From Deltaproteobacteria bacterium (lineage in GTDB: Bacteria > Desulfobacterota > Binatia > UBA9968): 56,220 nucleotides of DNA. The position numbers and the translations under genes are program-made. The DNA lies in assembly GCA_016210115.1 (NCBI GenBank), contig JACQUW010000357.1, forward strand, positions 1 through 56,220, read 5' to 3'. A model generated the notes under the pieces. The model searched no databases. It saw only the letters and a program-made list of their open reading frames with translations, and was not told the origin of the DNA. Positions within the stretch are counted from its first letter, which is position 1. The number at the start of each line of letters is the position of its first letter. Positions 1-7,357 of the stretch are shown in pieces.

Positions 1-155
1 AAAAAGTCTTCATCTTCAAGAACGTACCAGCCGAAGTCTGTAGCCAGTGTGGAGAAACATACTTCGGACCAGAGGCACTAGAGAAGATGGACAGAGTGGT
101 AACAGGACTGCCGGAACCTAAAGAGATCTCCCCGGTCCCGGTATATACCTTGTAG
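1..155 (+). CDS. YgiT-type zinc-finger protein, 3' part (5' end outside window)
   Basis: This is the C-terminal 50 or so residues of a small zinc-finger protein. It retains the second CxxC pair (VCSQCGE) and ends with a stop at 153-155. It is almost identical to the complete gene at 2367-2591: the first 119 bases are the same, and only a few substitutions follow. YgiT-type domains are the N-terminal zinc-binding part of MqsA-like antitoxins and are usually found beside a small toxin, but no toxin gene is visible here. The N-terminal CxxC pair lies before base 1, so completeness cannot be judged. Confidence 0.75.
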   Translation, partial: KVFIFKNVPAEVCSQCGETYFGPEALEKMDRVVTGLPEPKEISPVPVYTL

Positions 156-184
156 CTGAACGTCAGGGGCCCCTGATCCGAGAG
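1..184 (+). repeat. Direct repeat, copy A (YgiT 3' end plus downstream hairpin)
   Basis: Positions 1-184 match 2437-2620 with about five mismatches, all after base 119. The repeat includes a small palindrome just after the stop codon (TCAGGGGCCCCTGA, 163-176), which is imperfect in the second copy. It has no T-tract, so a terminator call is weak. Homology stops abruptly after GATCCGAGAG. Confidence 0.85.
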
Positions 185-518
185 CGGAATCCAAGGGTGA
201 GTCGTGAATACGTCCACCCTTCCACGTTTGTGCATTCCGCAATCGTGGAAGTGAGATGATTACGAACTGACAAGTTCGTCCGCGATTTTATCAGAGACCA
301 TCGAGTATTATAACGCTGGGTTCCACGACTCCTCTTCAATAAGATTATTTCGCGCGATGCTCCAAACACTCTCGGGCGCGCAGTTGCGACAATTACATAA
401 CGGCGCGTGGCCTCATCTTGTGTTGCCTACCCCGTAAAAATGGCACCCTCCATCGGTCCGAGCCTGTTTTTTCATAGCCGCTCAGTCTCGAATGGACGGC
501 AAACAGTTCCCAACGATT
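185..518. other. Gap without a recognisable gene
   Basis: About 330 bases between the YgiT fragment and the end of the HAF-repeat gene. Short open frames here look random in composition and have no ribosome binding site. I see no repeat shared with other gaps in the window. Confidence 0.5.
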
Positions 519-1754
519 TCAGGGCACTACCCTAACCATATCGCTGCCCCAGATAGCGCGCCCGCTGAACGTCATTCCTTCCAGCACCGCTTCCGTGTCG
601 GTCTCCGTAAGCTGCAATGCTGAAGTGCTAACGTGGACCACCAAATCCAAAAGTCCGTCATCATTGACGTCCTCAAGTGACGCCATAGGCGAACCTTTGC
701 CTTTAAGCTGAACCGGTGCACTTGCCAGCGTCACGCTGGACGGATCTACGGTCGCGGCATTAAAGGTGGATGTGCTCAAGATGGCCACGGGAACATTTCC
801 TCCAGATCCCAGGTTGATGCTGTTAGGAAAACTTCCCGGTTTGATGTCGATGCCAACGTAAGTGACGGACGGTATTGCAAGAAAGCCATGGGTTCTGCCG
901 TCCTTGTTGTAATAGCCTACAATATGGCCAGCGTTATTAATTCCCTGCGCAAAGGTCCGACTGGCTCCCGGAAAATCAATGGTCCTATAAACGCCTCCGC
1001 TCAGAAGAAAACCATGTTCGATCCCGTCGCTGCCTATGTACCATCCGACGATTTCACCGGCGTCATTAATCTGTTGAGGAAGAGTGATCACCGCGCCGGG
1101 AAAATCGATCGTAGTGAAAATACCGTTGCTAAGAAGATAGCCGCGAGTCGGCCCGCCGGCAGCGTAATATCCTACGATCTGCCCGAGATCGTTGATCCCG
1201 TGCGCCTCGGTCCCGGACGCGCCTGGAAACTCAAATGTTTGAACGTTATCACCGTCAAGAATAAACGCATAACAGCAACTGAAGTGGTCGGTATTGTATG
1301 CGCCTGCGATCTGCCCGGCATTGTTGATCCCCCACGGCATCGTGCCAACAGCGCCCGGAACATCAAAGGTACTGAAGCTGCCTTCGCTGACCAGAAACCC
1401 ACGGCCGTCGGCCCCACAGCAGGCGCGGTATTCGCCGACGATTTCGCCTGCGTCGTTGATGTCGTGCGCGCCTCCGGAGAAGCTTCCCGGAGGAAAATCG
1501 ATGCTTGTGAAAGTGCCGCCACTAAGAAGAAATCCGCTACCGCCTCCACTGGGAGTGGTGTCGCGGCCGCCAACAATGTCGCCTAAGTTATTAATCCCGA
1601 AGGCAGCTGTGGAAAGCGCGCCGGGGAAGTCAATCGAAGTGAACTCATAATCGACTGCCAGCGCCACACGGCCGTTGACAGCGAAAACGGCAAGTACGAG
1701 CACGAAATGGGCTGCGACAACCAAACCTCGCACCGTTCTTTTTGCAGTGTCCAT
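519..1754 (-). CDS. Secreted HAF-repeat protein
   Basis: A 411-residue exported protein. The ATG at 1754 follows a good ribosome binding site (AAAGGAGAAGG). It opens with a basic N-terminus and a hydrophobic stretch typical of a Sec signal peptide, cleaved near residue 34. Residues about 35-310 hold six repeats of about 48 residues, each with a TxIDFPGA strand followed by a GINNAGxIVGxY turn. This is the HAF extracellular repeat pattern, thought to form a beta-propeller-like or solenoid surface. The last 110 residues form a separate beta-rich domain (starting VGIDIKPGSFPN, ending with an EDVNDDGLLDLVV calcium-loop-like segment) that recurs as a C-terminal module in secreted environmental proteins. 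Biochemical function is unknown. A conserved box shared with the LysR promoters lies 77-120 bases upstream, suggesting control by one of the nearby LysR regulators. Confidence 0.85.
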   Translation of the reverse strand: MDTAKRTVRGLVVAAHFVLVLAVFAVNGRVALAVDYEFTSIDFPGALSTAAFGINNLGDIVGGRDTTPSGGGSGFLLSGGTFTSIDFPPGSFSGGAHDINDAGEIVGEYRACCGADGRGFLVSEGSFSTFDVPGAVGTMPWGINNAGQIAGAYNTDHFSCCYAFILDGDNVQTFEFPGASGTEAHGINDLGQIVGYYAAGGPTRGYLLSNGIFTTIDFPGAVITLPQQINDAGEIVGWYIGSDGIEHGFLLSGGVYRTIDFPGASRTFAQGINNAGHIVGYYNKDGRTHGFLAIPSVTYVGIDIKPGSFPNSINLGSGGNVPVAILSTSTFNAATVDPSSVTLASAPVQLKGKGSPMASLEDVNDDGLLDLVVHVSTSALQLTETDTEAVLEGMTFSGRAIWGSDMVRVVP

Positions 1755-1830
1755 CGCCTTCTCCTTTGCTTTGATGGAGATTACACCCGGTGCTCGTGGA
1801 CCGGGAGGTATCACAACGCTGCGTATCTGT

Positions 1831-1874
1831 CCAATATTTTTCTGGAATAATGGGTTATGTCTGTTTGGCTATGG
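1831..1874 (+). promoter_or_regulatory. LysR-associated conserved box, copy 1
   Basis: The segment starts CCAATATTTTTCTGGAATAA and ends GGCTATGG. It matches boxes at 4034-4076, 5745-5787 and 7228-7270, each of which lies upstream of a LysR gene or LysR remnant. Here no LysR follows; instead the box sits upstream of the divergent HAF-repeat gene, in the position expected for a LysR-type operator. The dyad is degenerate in this copy (GAATAA then GTTATG). Confidence 0.6.
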
Positions 1875-2366
1875 GCGGCCCGCAGCACAGAGACGCTCCA
1901 TCACAGCCGGCCGTCTGTGTCCAAACGGCCGCTTGAGGGTTCCCTTCAGAGAGGTTTGCGAGTTTGAACCTGAGACGATACTCCAAAGGAGGATGCGGGC
2001 AGCAATTCCGGACCGTCCGGGATTCAAGACCTTTACAAGCAAACCCCATGGCCATGGGGCTTGCTGCCTAAGAACCCATCCTAAAAAGCCCCCAGGCGGT
2101 TACCTCGATCTTGGGTTTCACGGTTTGGAAGATCAGAGACCGCTGGTTTGACAGGGGGAATAAGCCGGGGATAAGGTGGGGAACATGTCACGGCCATTGG
2201 CGACCCTGGGGAATGAGCCGAATTTCCCAACTGGTGGGCCTTTTTCAATTTGCTCGCGAAGAAACCGCCCCTGAAGGCTCTCAGCAGAACCCTCACCCGG
2301 CTTCTCGCGGAGCCGAATTGAGCTCTGCCTCGTATGCCAATGGCGGACGAGAAAGGAGCCAAGCTA
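1875..2366. other. Gap without a recognisable gene
   Basis: Nearly 500 bases between box copy 1 and the second YgiT gene. The open frames here have no family resemblance or ribosome binding site. No DUF4258-type toxin, the usual partner of YgiT proteins, can be read in any frame. Confidence 0.5.
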
Positions 2367-2591
2367 ATGGAACGGTGCTACTTCTGCAAAGGGAAGGTGA
2401 TGGGGCGAACAATCCGGCATGTGCATCAGTGGGGAGAAAAAGTCTTCATCTTCAAGAACGTACCAGCCGAAGTCTGTAGCCAGTGTGGAGAAACATACTT
2501 CGGACCAGAGGCACTAGAGAAGATGGACAGAGTGGTAACAGGACTGCCGGAACCTGAAGAGATCTCCCCGGTGCCGGTCTATTCCTTGTAG
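2367..2591 (+). CDS. YgiT-type zinc-finger domain protein (MqsA-like antitoxin N-terminal family)
   Basis: A 74-residue protein with two CxxC pairs (C4/C7 in ERCYFCKG and C37/C40 in VCSQCGET) that should bind one zinc ion. The spacing and the YFGPEA motif after the second pair are characteristic of YgiT-type domains. The ATG at 2367 is chosen because AAAGGAG lies 8 bases upstream; in-frame ATGs at 2334 and 2340 have no comparable site. It lacks the C-terminal helix-turn-helix of full MqsA, as do most family members of this size. Relatives are usually paired with a DUF4258 toxin, which is absent here, so this may be an orphan antitoxin. The gene is duplicated at the window start. Confidence 0.8.
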   Translation: MERCYFCKGKVMGRTIRHVHQWGEKVFIFKNVPAEVCSQCGETYFGPEALEKMDRVVTGLPEPEEISPVPVYSL

Positions 2592-2620
2592 CTGAACGTC
2601 AGGAGCCCCTGATCCGAGAG
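2437..2620 (+). repeat. Direct repeat, copy B
   Basis: Second copy of the repeat at 1-184, about 2.4 kb apart and in the same orientation, with the HAF gene between them. Identity is complete over the first 119 bases, implying a recent duplication or gene conversion. Confidence 0.85.
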
Positions 2621-3230
2621 GGACCCCAGGGCGTGAATACGATACGTGAATAAGGCCCGCTTTGCCTCAGTGTCTTTACTCATATCTCTCACTCCAGTTT
2701 TTTAAAGACGCCGGTCTTGCCTCAGTCCCTGGTTTTGCCTTCCGGAAGATCTTGCTCCTCCTAGAACCCACGGAACAAAATGGCGTCCAGAATCGTTTCT
2801 CCTGTTACAATTCCTGTTTGGAGGCAACGGCCTTTTCTTTTCCCGTCTCTGCCTTTCACTTTTGGTCTGATCCACTGGACGGCTGGGGGTCGTCAGTGTC
2901 GCTGGCGGCGCGCCCGATTCGATCATCGCCTCGCATTGTATCGTTACCCACAGCCGATCGATGGTCGTTTGGTCTCATACCGGCTCGCCGTCTTTCTGCA
3001 TCTTGAAACCGAGACGGCAAACTTAGGCTCCCGGGTCTCCGGTGTAGGCTAACATTGTCCAACTTCCATCATCTCATTATATCCGCCCATGCCTTCTCCC
3101 CTGTCCCCTTGTTTCCACTCCAACTCCTGACTAAAATGACTTGTGCATGTAGATGCCGTTGCCATTGAAGTTTGAAAAAAGGGAGACCCGGAGTTACAAG
3201 TAACTTGACCTCAATTATTGCTCCCCTGCG
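2621..3230. other. Gap without a recognisable gene
   Basis: About 600 bases with only weak open frames, none with a family motif or ribosome binding site. No box or palindrome of the types found elsewhere in this region is present. Confidence 0.5.
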
Positions 3231-3536
3231 ATGCCGCAAACGGTCAAAGATCAACTGGGCCATGAGATTTATCTGACCGATGAACGCTGGAACCACATCT
3301 GCGAAGAGCATCCGGAAATGCAGGGCTTTAAAAGCCAGGTGCTGGAGACGATTCAAAGAGGCCGAAGATTTCAAGATTCGGTCCGTCCCGATGTGTTCCT
3401 CTATTACCGAGAGGTTGAGAATTTGCCCGCAGGCAACAGTACAATCGTCGCCGTGGTTCGTTTCGGCTTTACTCCCGGTGACACCGAGAACAATTTTATC
3501 GTGACCGCTTACCAGATCTTTCGGCAAAGGAAGTGA
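3231..3536 (+). CDS. Small protein, possibly a RelE/barnase-fold (PBECR-like) toxin
   Basis: A 101-residue protein. It has the layout seen in small RelE- or barnase/EndoU-like nucleases: an early helix with TDERWNHICEEHPEM, a middle strand with a YYRE motif, and C-terminal strands VVAVVRFG and NNFIVTAYQI. The conserved His/Glu and the IVTAY strand fit that group, but no single catalytic motif decides it. It lies 6 bases upstream of a DUF2283 gene, and such two-gene arrangements are frequent among putative toxin-antitoxin pairs. No strong ribosome binding site precedes the ATG. The functional call is inference; the gene call is fairly firm because coding composition and the tight coupling agree. 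Confidence 0.6.
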   Translation: MPQTVKDQLGHEIYLTDERWNHICEEHPEMQGFKSQVLETIQRGRRFQDSVRPDVFLYYREVENLPAGNSTIVAVVRFGFTPGDTENNFIVTAYQIFRQRK

Positions 3537-3542
3537 GAACCG

Positions 3543-3890
3543 ATGAGAGCGACCCGCATCACCTACGACCCTGATGGGGATATCCTCAACATTACCTTTG
3601 GGCAGCCCGCTGCATCCACCGGCTATCAACTCTCGGACCAAATCTTGCTGAGGGTCGATCCCAAGACGCAGCTGGCTAGCGGTCTGACGATTTTTAATTA
3701 TTCTCGTCACGCGTCCGCTTCGCGGGAGATCCCTTTCCCGGGGGTCGAAGAACATTCTGATGTTAAGCCGTTGCTCCTCAGTATCCTTGGCTCGGCTCCG
3801 GTTAACCAGTTTCTCAGTATCACCACGGGAAAGCAGGGAGTAAGCGCAACGCTTCTCAGCCCTTCCCTGCAAGAAGCCGTCGCCGGCTAG
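3543..3890 (+). CDS. DUF2283 domain protein (putative antitoxin partner)
   Basis: A 115-residue protein whose first 55 residues match the DUF2283 pattern: YDPDGDILNITF, then a strand ending ILLRVDPKTQLASGLTIFN. DUF2283 proteins are short beta-rich polypeptides often encoded next to small toxin-like genes. The ATG lies 6 bases after the stop of the preceding gene, with GGAAGTGAG as ribosome binding site, so the two are certainly co-transcribed. The C-terminal 50 residues extend beyond the domain and are not recognised. The antitoxin role is inferred from context only. Confidence 0.7.
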   Translation: MRATRITYDPDGDILNITFGQPAASTGYQLSDQILLRVDPKTQLASGLTIFNYSRHASASREIPFPGVEEHSDVKPLLLSILGSAPVNQFLSITTGKQGVSATLLSPSLQEAVAG

Positions 3891-4033
3891 TGCTAGTCCG
3901 TCATCTGATAAAGTATCTGCGGTGAAGCGGTCGACCTGAGCGATCCGGGAATGATCCGAGATAGTAGGCCGCTCACCACAGCCATCTACTTACTTGTCCA
4001 GACCCGCCCTATCACAACCTCCTGAACGCTGTT

Positions 4034-4076
4034 CCAATATTTTTCTGAAAAATGCGTTATTCCAGTTCATCTATGG
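4034..4076 (+). promoter_or_regulatory. LysR-associated conserved box, copy 2
   Basis: CCAATATTTTTCTGAAAAAT followed by GCGTTATTCC and CTATGG. It matches copy 3 closely; the left half of the dyad has mutated (GAAAAA instead of GAATAA), in keeping with decay of the LysR copy it precedes. The distance from box to ATG is about 35 bases shorter than for the intact copies. Confidence 0.65.
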
Positions 4077-4124
4077 ATTTTGCCTTTAGGGGCAGTCGGC
4101 GTACGGCGAAGCAGCGGACGTCTT

Positions 4125-4650
4125 ATGACGTTCAAGCCGTTCACGATCTCAAAGCAGGCTGGATCTCCTGGAGGACACATATAGGGTGAAGCTCTTTACC
4201 CGAAGCGCAGCCGGATCGAGATCACCGGGGATGGGCGGATTTTTCTGCAGTACATTCTGCCGGTTCTCAGCGATATAGAGCTGCTCAACCAGAGATTCCG
4301 CGTCCCCCGAACCGAGTTGGCCTCCGCTCTCTCACGGTGGGCGGAAGCTACGGGCCGGCGGCGATCCCGCTTCCTTCAGCGCTCGCCGAATTCAAGACGA
4401 CTCACCTCGGTGTTCAGGTGAGACTTGTGCCAGCTCCCAGCCGCTCGCTTGGCAGAAAGGTGTTCTGTATTATGACGTGGTCAAAAGCGCGCTGGGTATG
4501 GGGGAATTCAGGGAGGTTCACATTCCGGGAGTGAACTGGGAAGGGAAGACTTTCATCATCCGTCATAAAGAGAGACCGCTTTCTGCGAACGCCCAGGCCT
4601 TCCTCATGCTGCTGCGCGAACGGCAGCGGGAACATTCAGGGGCTAACTGA
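4125..4650 (+). pseudogene. Decayed LysR-type regulator with internal deletions
   Basis: The segment opens ATGACGTTCAAG like the intact copies and can be followed through pieces matching the LysR at 5871-6770. These are an EDTYRVKLFTR-like stretch near 4170, GGSYGPAAIPLPSAL near 4337, and then a jump from the GSLG segment to YDVVKSALGMGEF. The last 50 residues are well preserved (VNWEGKTFIIRHKERPLS) up to a stop at 4648-4650. Most of the recognition helix and about 300 bases of the effector domain are missing, and several frame changes are needed, so it cannot make a working regulator. It is the third member of the local LysR family. Confidence 0.85.
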
Positions 4651-5036
4651 TTCCCGGGCCGGAGGCCAAAGAATTACCGCGCAAAGCCGCCAAGGACGCC
4701 AAGTTAAGAGAGAAACCACCCTCACCTGGGTCCTCTCCCTCCATCGGAGGGCGAGGAAGGTATTTGAAAGCTGGAGGCGAGTCACCGCTGCACGGCTGCG
4801 TGCAAACAGGATCCCCACCCCTATTTTCACGTCTGCACAATTGTGCAAATGTGAAAAACACTGTGAACGGCTGTGCGCTGGACCCAACGAGGAGCCGTGA
4901 CAGAACGGCTCCTCGTTATGAGATCCTCTCCAGTCGTTCGCCGCTGTAAACCCGTACCGCTAACAGGAACGTCCAGCGGCGGTTTTATACTCACTTTAGA
5001 GCAGAAAAGGGCGCACCTCTCTCCTTGCGGTGACGT
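4651..5036. other. Repeat-rich gap
   Basis: Convergent spacer between the LysR pseudogene and the secreted-protein gene. It contains a GCAAAGCCGCCAAGGACGCC repeat near 4680 that resembles one at 20335, a CTCACCTGGGTCCTCTCCC segment also seen after the other LysR copies, and palindrome copy C (4824-4857). I see no gene. Confidence 0.6.
4824..4857. repeat. LysR-downstream palindrome, copy C
   Basis: Inverted repeat centred on GCACAATTGTGC with arms extending to TTTTCAC/GTGAAAA and two mismatches. It lies about 175 bases downstream of the LysR pseudogene, the same relative place as copies A, B and D. It lacks a T-tract. Confidence 0.8.
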
Positions 5037-5549
5037 TCATGGAAACAGCGGGTAATACCCATAGCCGTTGGGTTGGGCTTTTCCAAGAAAATAATGCCCG
5101 GGACCGTAGTTCAGATCCACGCCGTGATCCATGATGGTCTCGAACTCGCCCCAGATACAGTACCCGCCGTTAGGAAGGGGCGTGTAATCTTTCCCACACG
5201 ACCCAAACCAGACAAATTTGTAATGCCAGACCGAGCCGGATCCATCAGGCACGGCGCCGTTCCACTCGTTGTCCGTCCATGCGTCATAGGGCGGCTTACT
5301 CCAGCCCTCTTCATTGCCTCGATCCCATTCCTTGTTCCACTTCATGACCAGATGATCGTTCGCATAGGGCCCCAGATACCATTCACACCACGCTTCACCG
5401 ATGCCCTTCCCCATACACCAACTCCATCCGGTCCCCACAAAAACTCGTGCCGTCCGGTTGTACCCAAATTCATCAAAGCCGGCCGGCATCGCCGGGGATG
5501 TCCACACCATCACTGCCAGCACAATAATCAGAACTGAAACCGTTTTCAT
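5037..5549 (-). CDS. Small secreted Trp- and Cys-containing protein, unknown function
   Basis: A 170-residue protein with a clear Sec signal peptide (MKTVSVLIIVLAVMVW, cleavage probably after SPAMPA near residue 23). The mature part is rich in Trp, Tyr and Gly and has four cysteines (WSWCM, AWCEW, GSCGKD, GYCIWG), consistent with two disulfides in an exported protein. A strong ribosome binding site (GGGAGGAGAGG) precedes the ATG. No family is recognised. It is divergent from the LysR at 5871, with conserved box copy 3 between them, the classical arrangement of a LysR regulator and its target. A fragment of a paralogue is visible at 8473-8533. Confidence 0.75.
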   Translation of the reverse strand: MKTVSVLIIVLAVMVWTSPAMPAGFDEFGYNRTARVFVGTGWSWCMGKGIGEAWCEWYLGPYANDHLVMKWNKEWDRGNEEGWSKPPYDAWTDNEWNGAVPDGSGSVWHYKFVWFGSCGKDYTPLPNGGYCIWGEFETIMDHGVDLNYGPGHYFLGKAQPNGYGYYPLFP

Positions 5550-5744
5550 TTTCCTCTCCTCCCTTCTGAAGAATTGAACCCGTTTGTTTATTTCGTCCGC
5601 TTCGCTTACCAGTCACATTTCACGCAATTCCTTGCCGCTCACCTCCTCTCGTCTCACCGGCGCTACCGCGAAGTTGATCTCCATCAATCACCAAACAATG
5701 CCTTTAATTGGCCGGGCGATTCTTCCACAAGCCCGAATCGTTGT

Positions 5745-5787
5745 CCAATATTTTTCTGGAATAACGCGTTATTCTGGTCCGTCTATG
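5745..5787 (+). promoter_or_regulatory. LysR-associated conserved box, copy 3 (perfect dyad)
   Basis: This copy carries a perfect 16-base palindrome GAATAACGCGTTATTC at 5759-5774, preceded by CCAATATTTTTCT and followed by CTATGG. It lies 97 bases before the LysR ATG at 5871 and about 200 bases upstream of the divergent secreted-protein gene. LysR family sites typically contain a T-N11-A dyad, which this satisfies. Confidence 0.75.
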
Positions 5788-5870
5788 GCTCTTGCTTGTC
5801 TTTGCGAGATTGCGGTATATTCCGGCCCCGTTGCGAGACAGTCGGCGTACGCGGAAGCAGCGGAGGGCTT

Positions 5871-6770
5871 ATGACATTCAATCAGTTCACGGTATTTGCG
5901 GCCGCCGCGAAGCACCTTAACCTCACCAAGGCGGCGCAGGCGCTCCATACCAGCCAGCCCACAGTTTCCAAACAGCTCAAACTTTTGGAGGACACCTATA
6001 AGGTCAAGCTCTTTACGAGGAACGCAACCGGGATCGAACTCACCGACGATGGTCGAAGTTTTCTAAGGTATATGACTCCGGTTCTGACCCATCTTGACAG
6101 GTTGAACCAGAGATTTCAGGCTTCCCGAATCGATGTCATGTCAGGATCTCTGACCGTCGGTGGAAGCTACGGTTCGGCGGCTATCCTGATTCCGTCCGCG
6201 CTGGCAGCATTCAAACTGAGTCATCCAGACGTCCAGGTTAGGCTTATCGCGGCTTCCAGCGGATCGCTCGGAAACCAGGTAAGCAGAGGACGTCTCGAAA
6301 TTGCCGTCGTCAATTTTGTTCCGCCGCTGCCGAATCTCGCTTATCAATTCTATCGCACGGACAACCTCGTTGCCTTTGCTGTTCCGGATCATCCGCTGGC
6401 GAAGAAAAAGGCGTTGAAGTTATCCGAAGTCACCGAGATTCCTTTGATTGTTCGAGGAGGACGAAGCGTGATGACGAAAAGCGATGGTGTTCTCAAGCAG
6501 CTAAGGGCCTTGGGATTTAAACCCGTCATCGGGATGCGCTGCAACTCACCCGAAGGGGTAAAAACCGCCGTCAGAAACAAACTGGGGATCGGGATTTTGT
6601 ACCATGACATGGTCAGATCTGAGCTAACAAGCGGTCAATTCACGCGCGTTCACATTCCAGGAGTGAATTGGGAAGGCAAAACCTTCATCATCCACCACAA
6701 AAAGAGGTCGCTCTCTCCTAACGCCCACGCGTTCCTTAAGCTCTTGGGCGAATGGCGGCGTGAACAATAA
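5871..6770 (+). CDS. LysR-type transcriptional regulator A
   Basis: A 299-residue LTTR. Residues 1-60 form the winged helix-turn-helix (MTFNQFTVFAAAAKHLNLTK, then QALHTSQPTVSKQLKLLE), followed by the linker helix. From about residue 92 comes the periplasmic-binding-protein-like effector domain (SLTVGGSYGSAAILIPSAL). The ATG at 5871 is preceded by GGAGG; upstream in-frame extension has no homology. The effector is unknown, but family members sense small organic acids and aromatics. It is closely similar to the gene at 7358 and to the remnants at 4125 and 9291. It probably regulates itself and the divergent secreted-protein gene through box copy 3. Confidence 0.92.
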   Translation: MTFNQFTVFAAAAKHLNLTKAAQALHTSQPTVSKQLKLLEDTYKVKLFTRNATGIELTDDGRSFLRYMTPVLTHLDRLNQRFQASRIDVMSGSLTVGGSYGSAAILIPSALAAFKLSHPDVQVRLIAASSGSLGNQVSRGRLEIAVVNFVPPLPNLAYQFYRTDNLVAFAVPDHPLAKKKALKLSEVTEIPLIVRGGRSVMTKSDGVLKQLRALGFKPVIGMRCNSPEGVKTAVRNKLGIGILYHDMVRSELTSGQFTRVHIPGVNWEGKTFIIHHKKRSLSPNAHAFLKLLGEWRREQ

Positions 6771-6970
6771 GAGAGTAACGGCTCTCGGCCTGTCGCGGAG
6801 AATTCAGAGATTGAACCCTCACCTCAATCCTTCCCTTCGAGGGAGAGGAGGTAAAGAAGGAATTCCTTTCAAGTGCCGTCAGCGCATGAAATCGCGGCCA
6901 TTACCGTGCGACCAGAATCTTCAAAACCACTCTTTCACGTTTGCACAATTGTGCAAACGTGAAACTTGAG
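6771..6970 (+). repeat. Duplicated LysR downstream segment, copy 1
   Basis: About 200 bases following LysR A that match the 198 bases following LysR B (8261-8458), including CGCGGAGAATTCAGAGATT, GGAATTCCTTTCAAGTGC and the terminal palindrome. This shows that the LysR genes were duplicated with their downstream flank. Confidence 0.85.
6933..6964. repeat. LysR-downstream palindrome, copy A (perfect 32 bp)
   Basis: A perfect palindrome, arms TTTCACGTTTGCACAA and its complement, centred between 6948 and 6949. It could be a dimeric protein site, a cruciform or an RNA hairpin. Arm sequence differs from copy B by a paired change, so symmetry is being kept. Confidence 0.9.
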
Positions 6971-7227
6971 ATCACTTGTGAAGTGAAAAGATGAGAGCTG
7001 AAAGGTTTCATCTTACCACCCTCCCTCTGAAGAACTGACTCCCGATTGTTCAATCCGTCCGCCTCGCCTACCAGCCACATTTCGCGCAATTCCTTGCCGC
7101 TCACCTCCTCCCCTCGCGGTGAAAATTACTGCGGTGGAGTCGATTTATCGGCAGTAGCAAATCAGGTAGGCCAGCCCACCACAGTCTCTTAATGTGCCGG
7201 CATTCTTCCGCAAACCTGGATCGCTGG
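6971..7227. other. Gap between LysR copies
   Basis: A spacer with no gene. It contains TCACTTGTGAAGTGA-like symmetry just after palindrome A. Near 7070 it also has a stretch (ACCAGCCACATTTCGCGCAATTCC) that matches one at 5609-5640 upstream of LysR A, so the upstream flank was duplicated too. Confidence 0.6.
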
Positions 7228-7270
7228 CCAATATTTTTTGGAATAATGCTTTATTCCTGTTTGGCTATGG
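7228..7270 (+). promoter_or_regulatory. LysR-associated conserved box, copy 4
   Basis: CCAATATTTTTTGGAATAAT with an 18-base dyad GGAATAA-TGCT-TTATTCC at 7240-7257 and the trailing GGCTATGG. It lies 101 bases before the ATG of LysR B. The central bases differ from copy 3 while both arms stay complementary. Confidence 0.75.
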
Positions 7271-7357
7271 TGGGTTGTTTTCCTTTGAGAAGGCGGCCTA
7301 TAGTTGGCTTCGTCATATACCGTGCTACGGCGTCCGAGAAAGAGCGTCGGAGGTTCT

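Noticed and set aside
163..369. Short minus-strand open frame after the YgiT fragment
   Set aside because: No ribosome binding site, no motif, and it overlaps the palindrome at 163-176.
888..1586. Open frame of 232 codons on the plus strand
   Set aside because: Antisense to the HAF repeats; its apparent internal repetition is a reflection of the HAF repeats.
1000..1700. CRISPR-like periodic repetition
   Set aside because: The roughly 144-base period is the HAF protein repeat at codon level, not short identical repeats with unique spacers. No CRISPR array was seen elsewhere.
3069..3872. Open frame of 267 codons on the minus strand
   Set aside because: Antisense to the small toxin-like/DUF2283 pair, whose tight spacing and family match are convincing; the minus frame shows no motif.
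6933..6964. Intrinsic terminator after LysR A (and the equivalent at 8420)
   Set aside because: The palindrome has no loop and no downstream T-run, so a standard terminator is not supported; it is listed as a repeat with open function.
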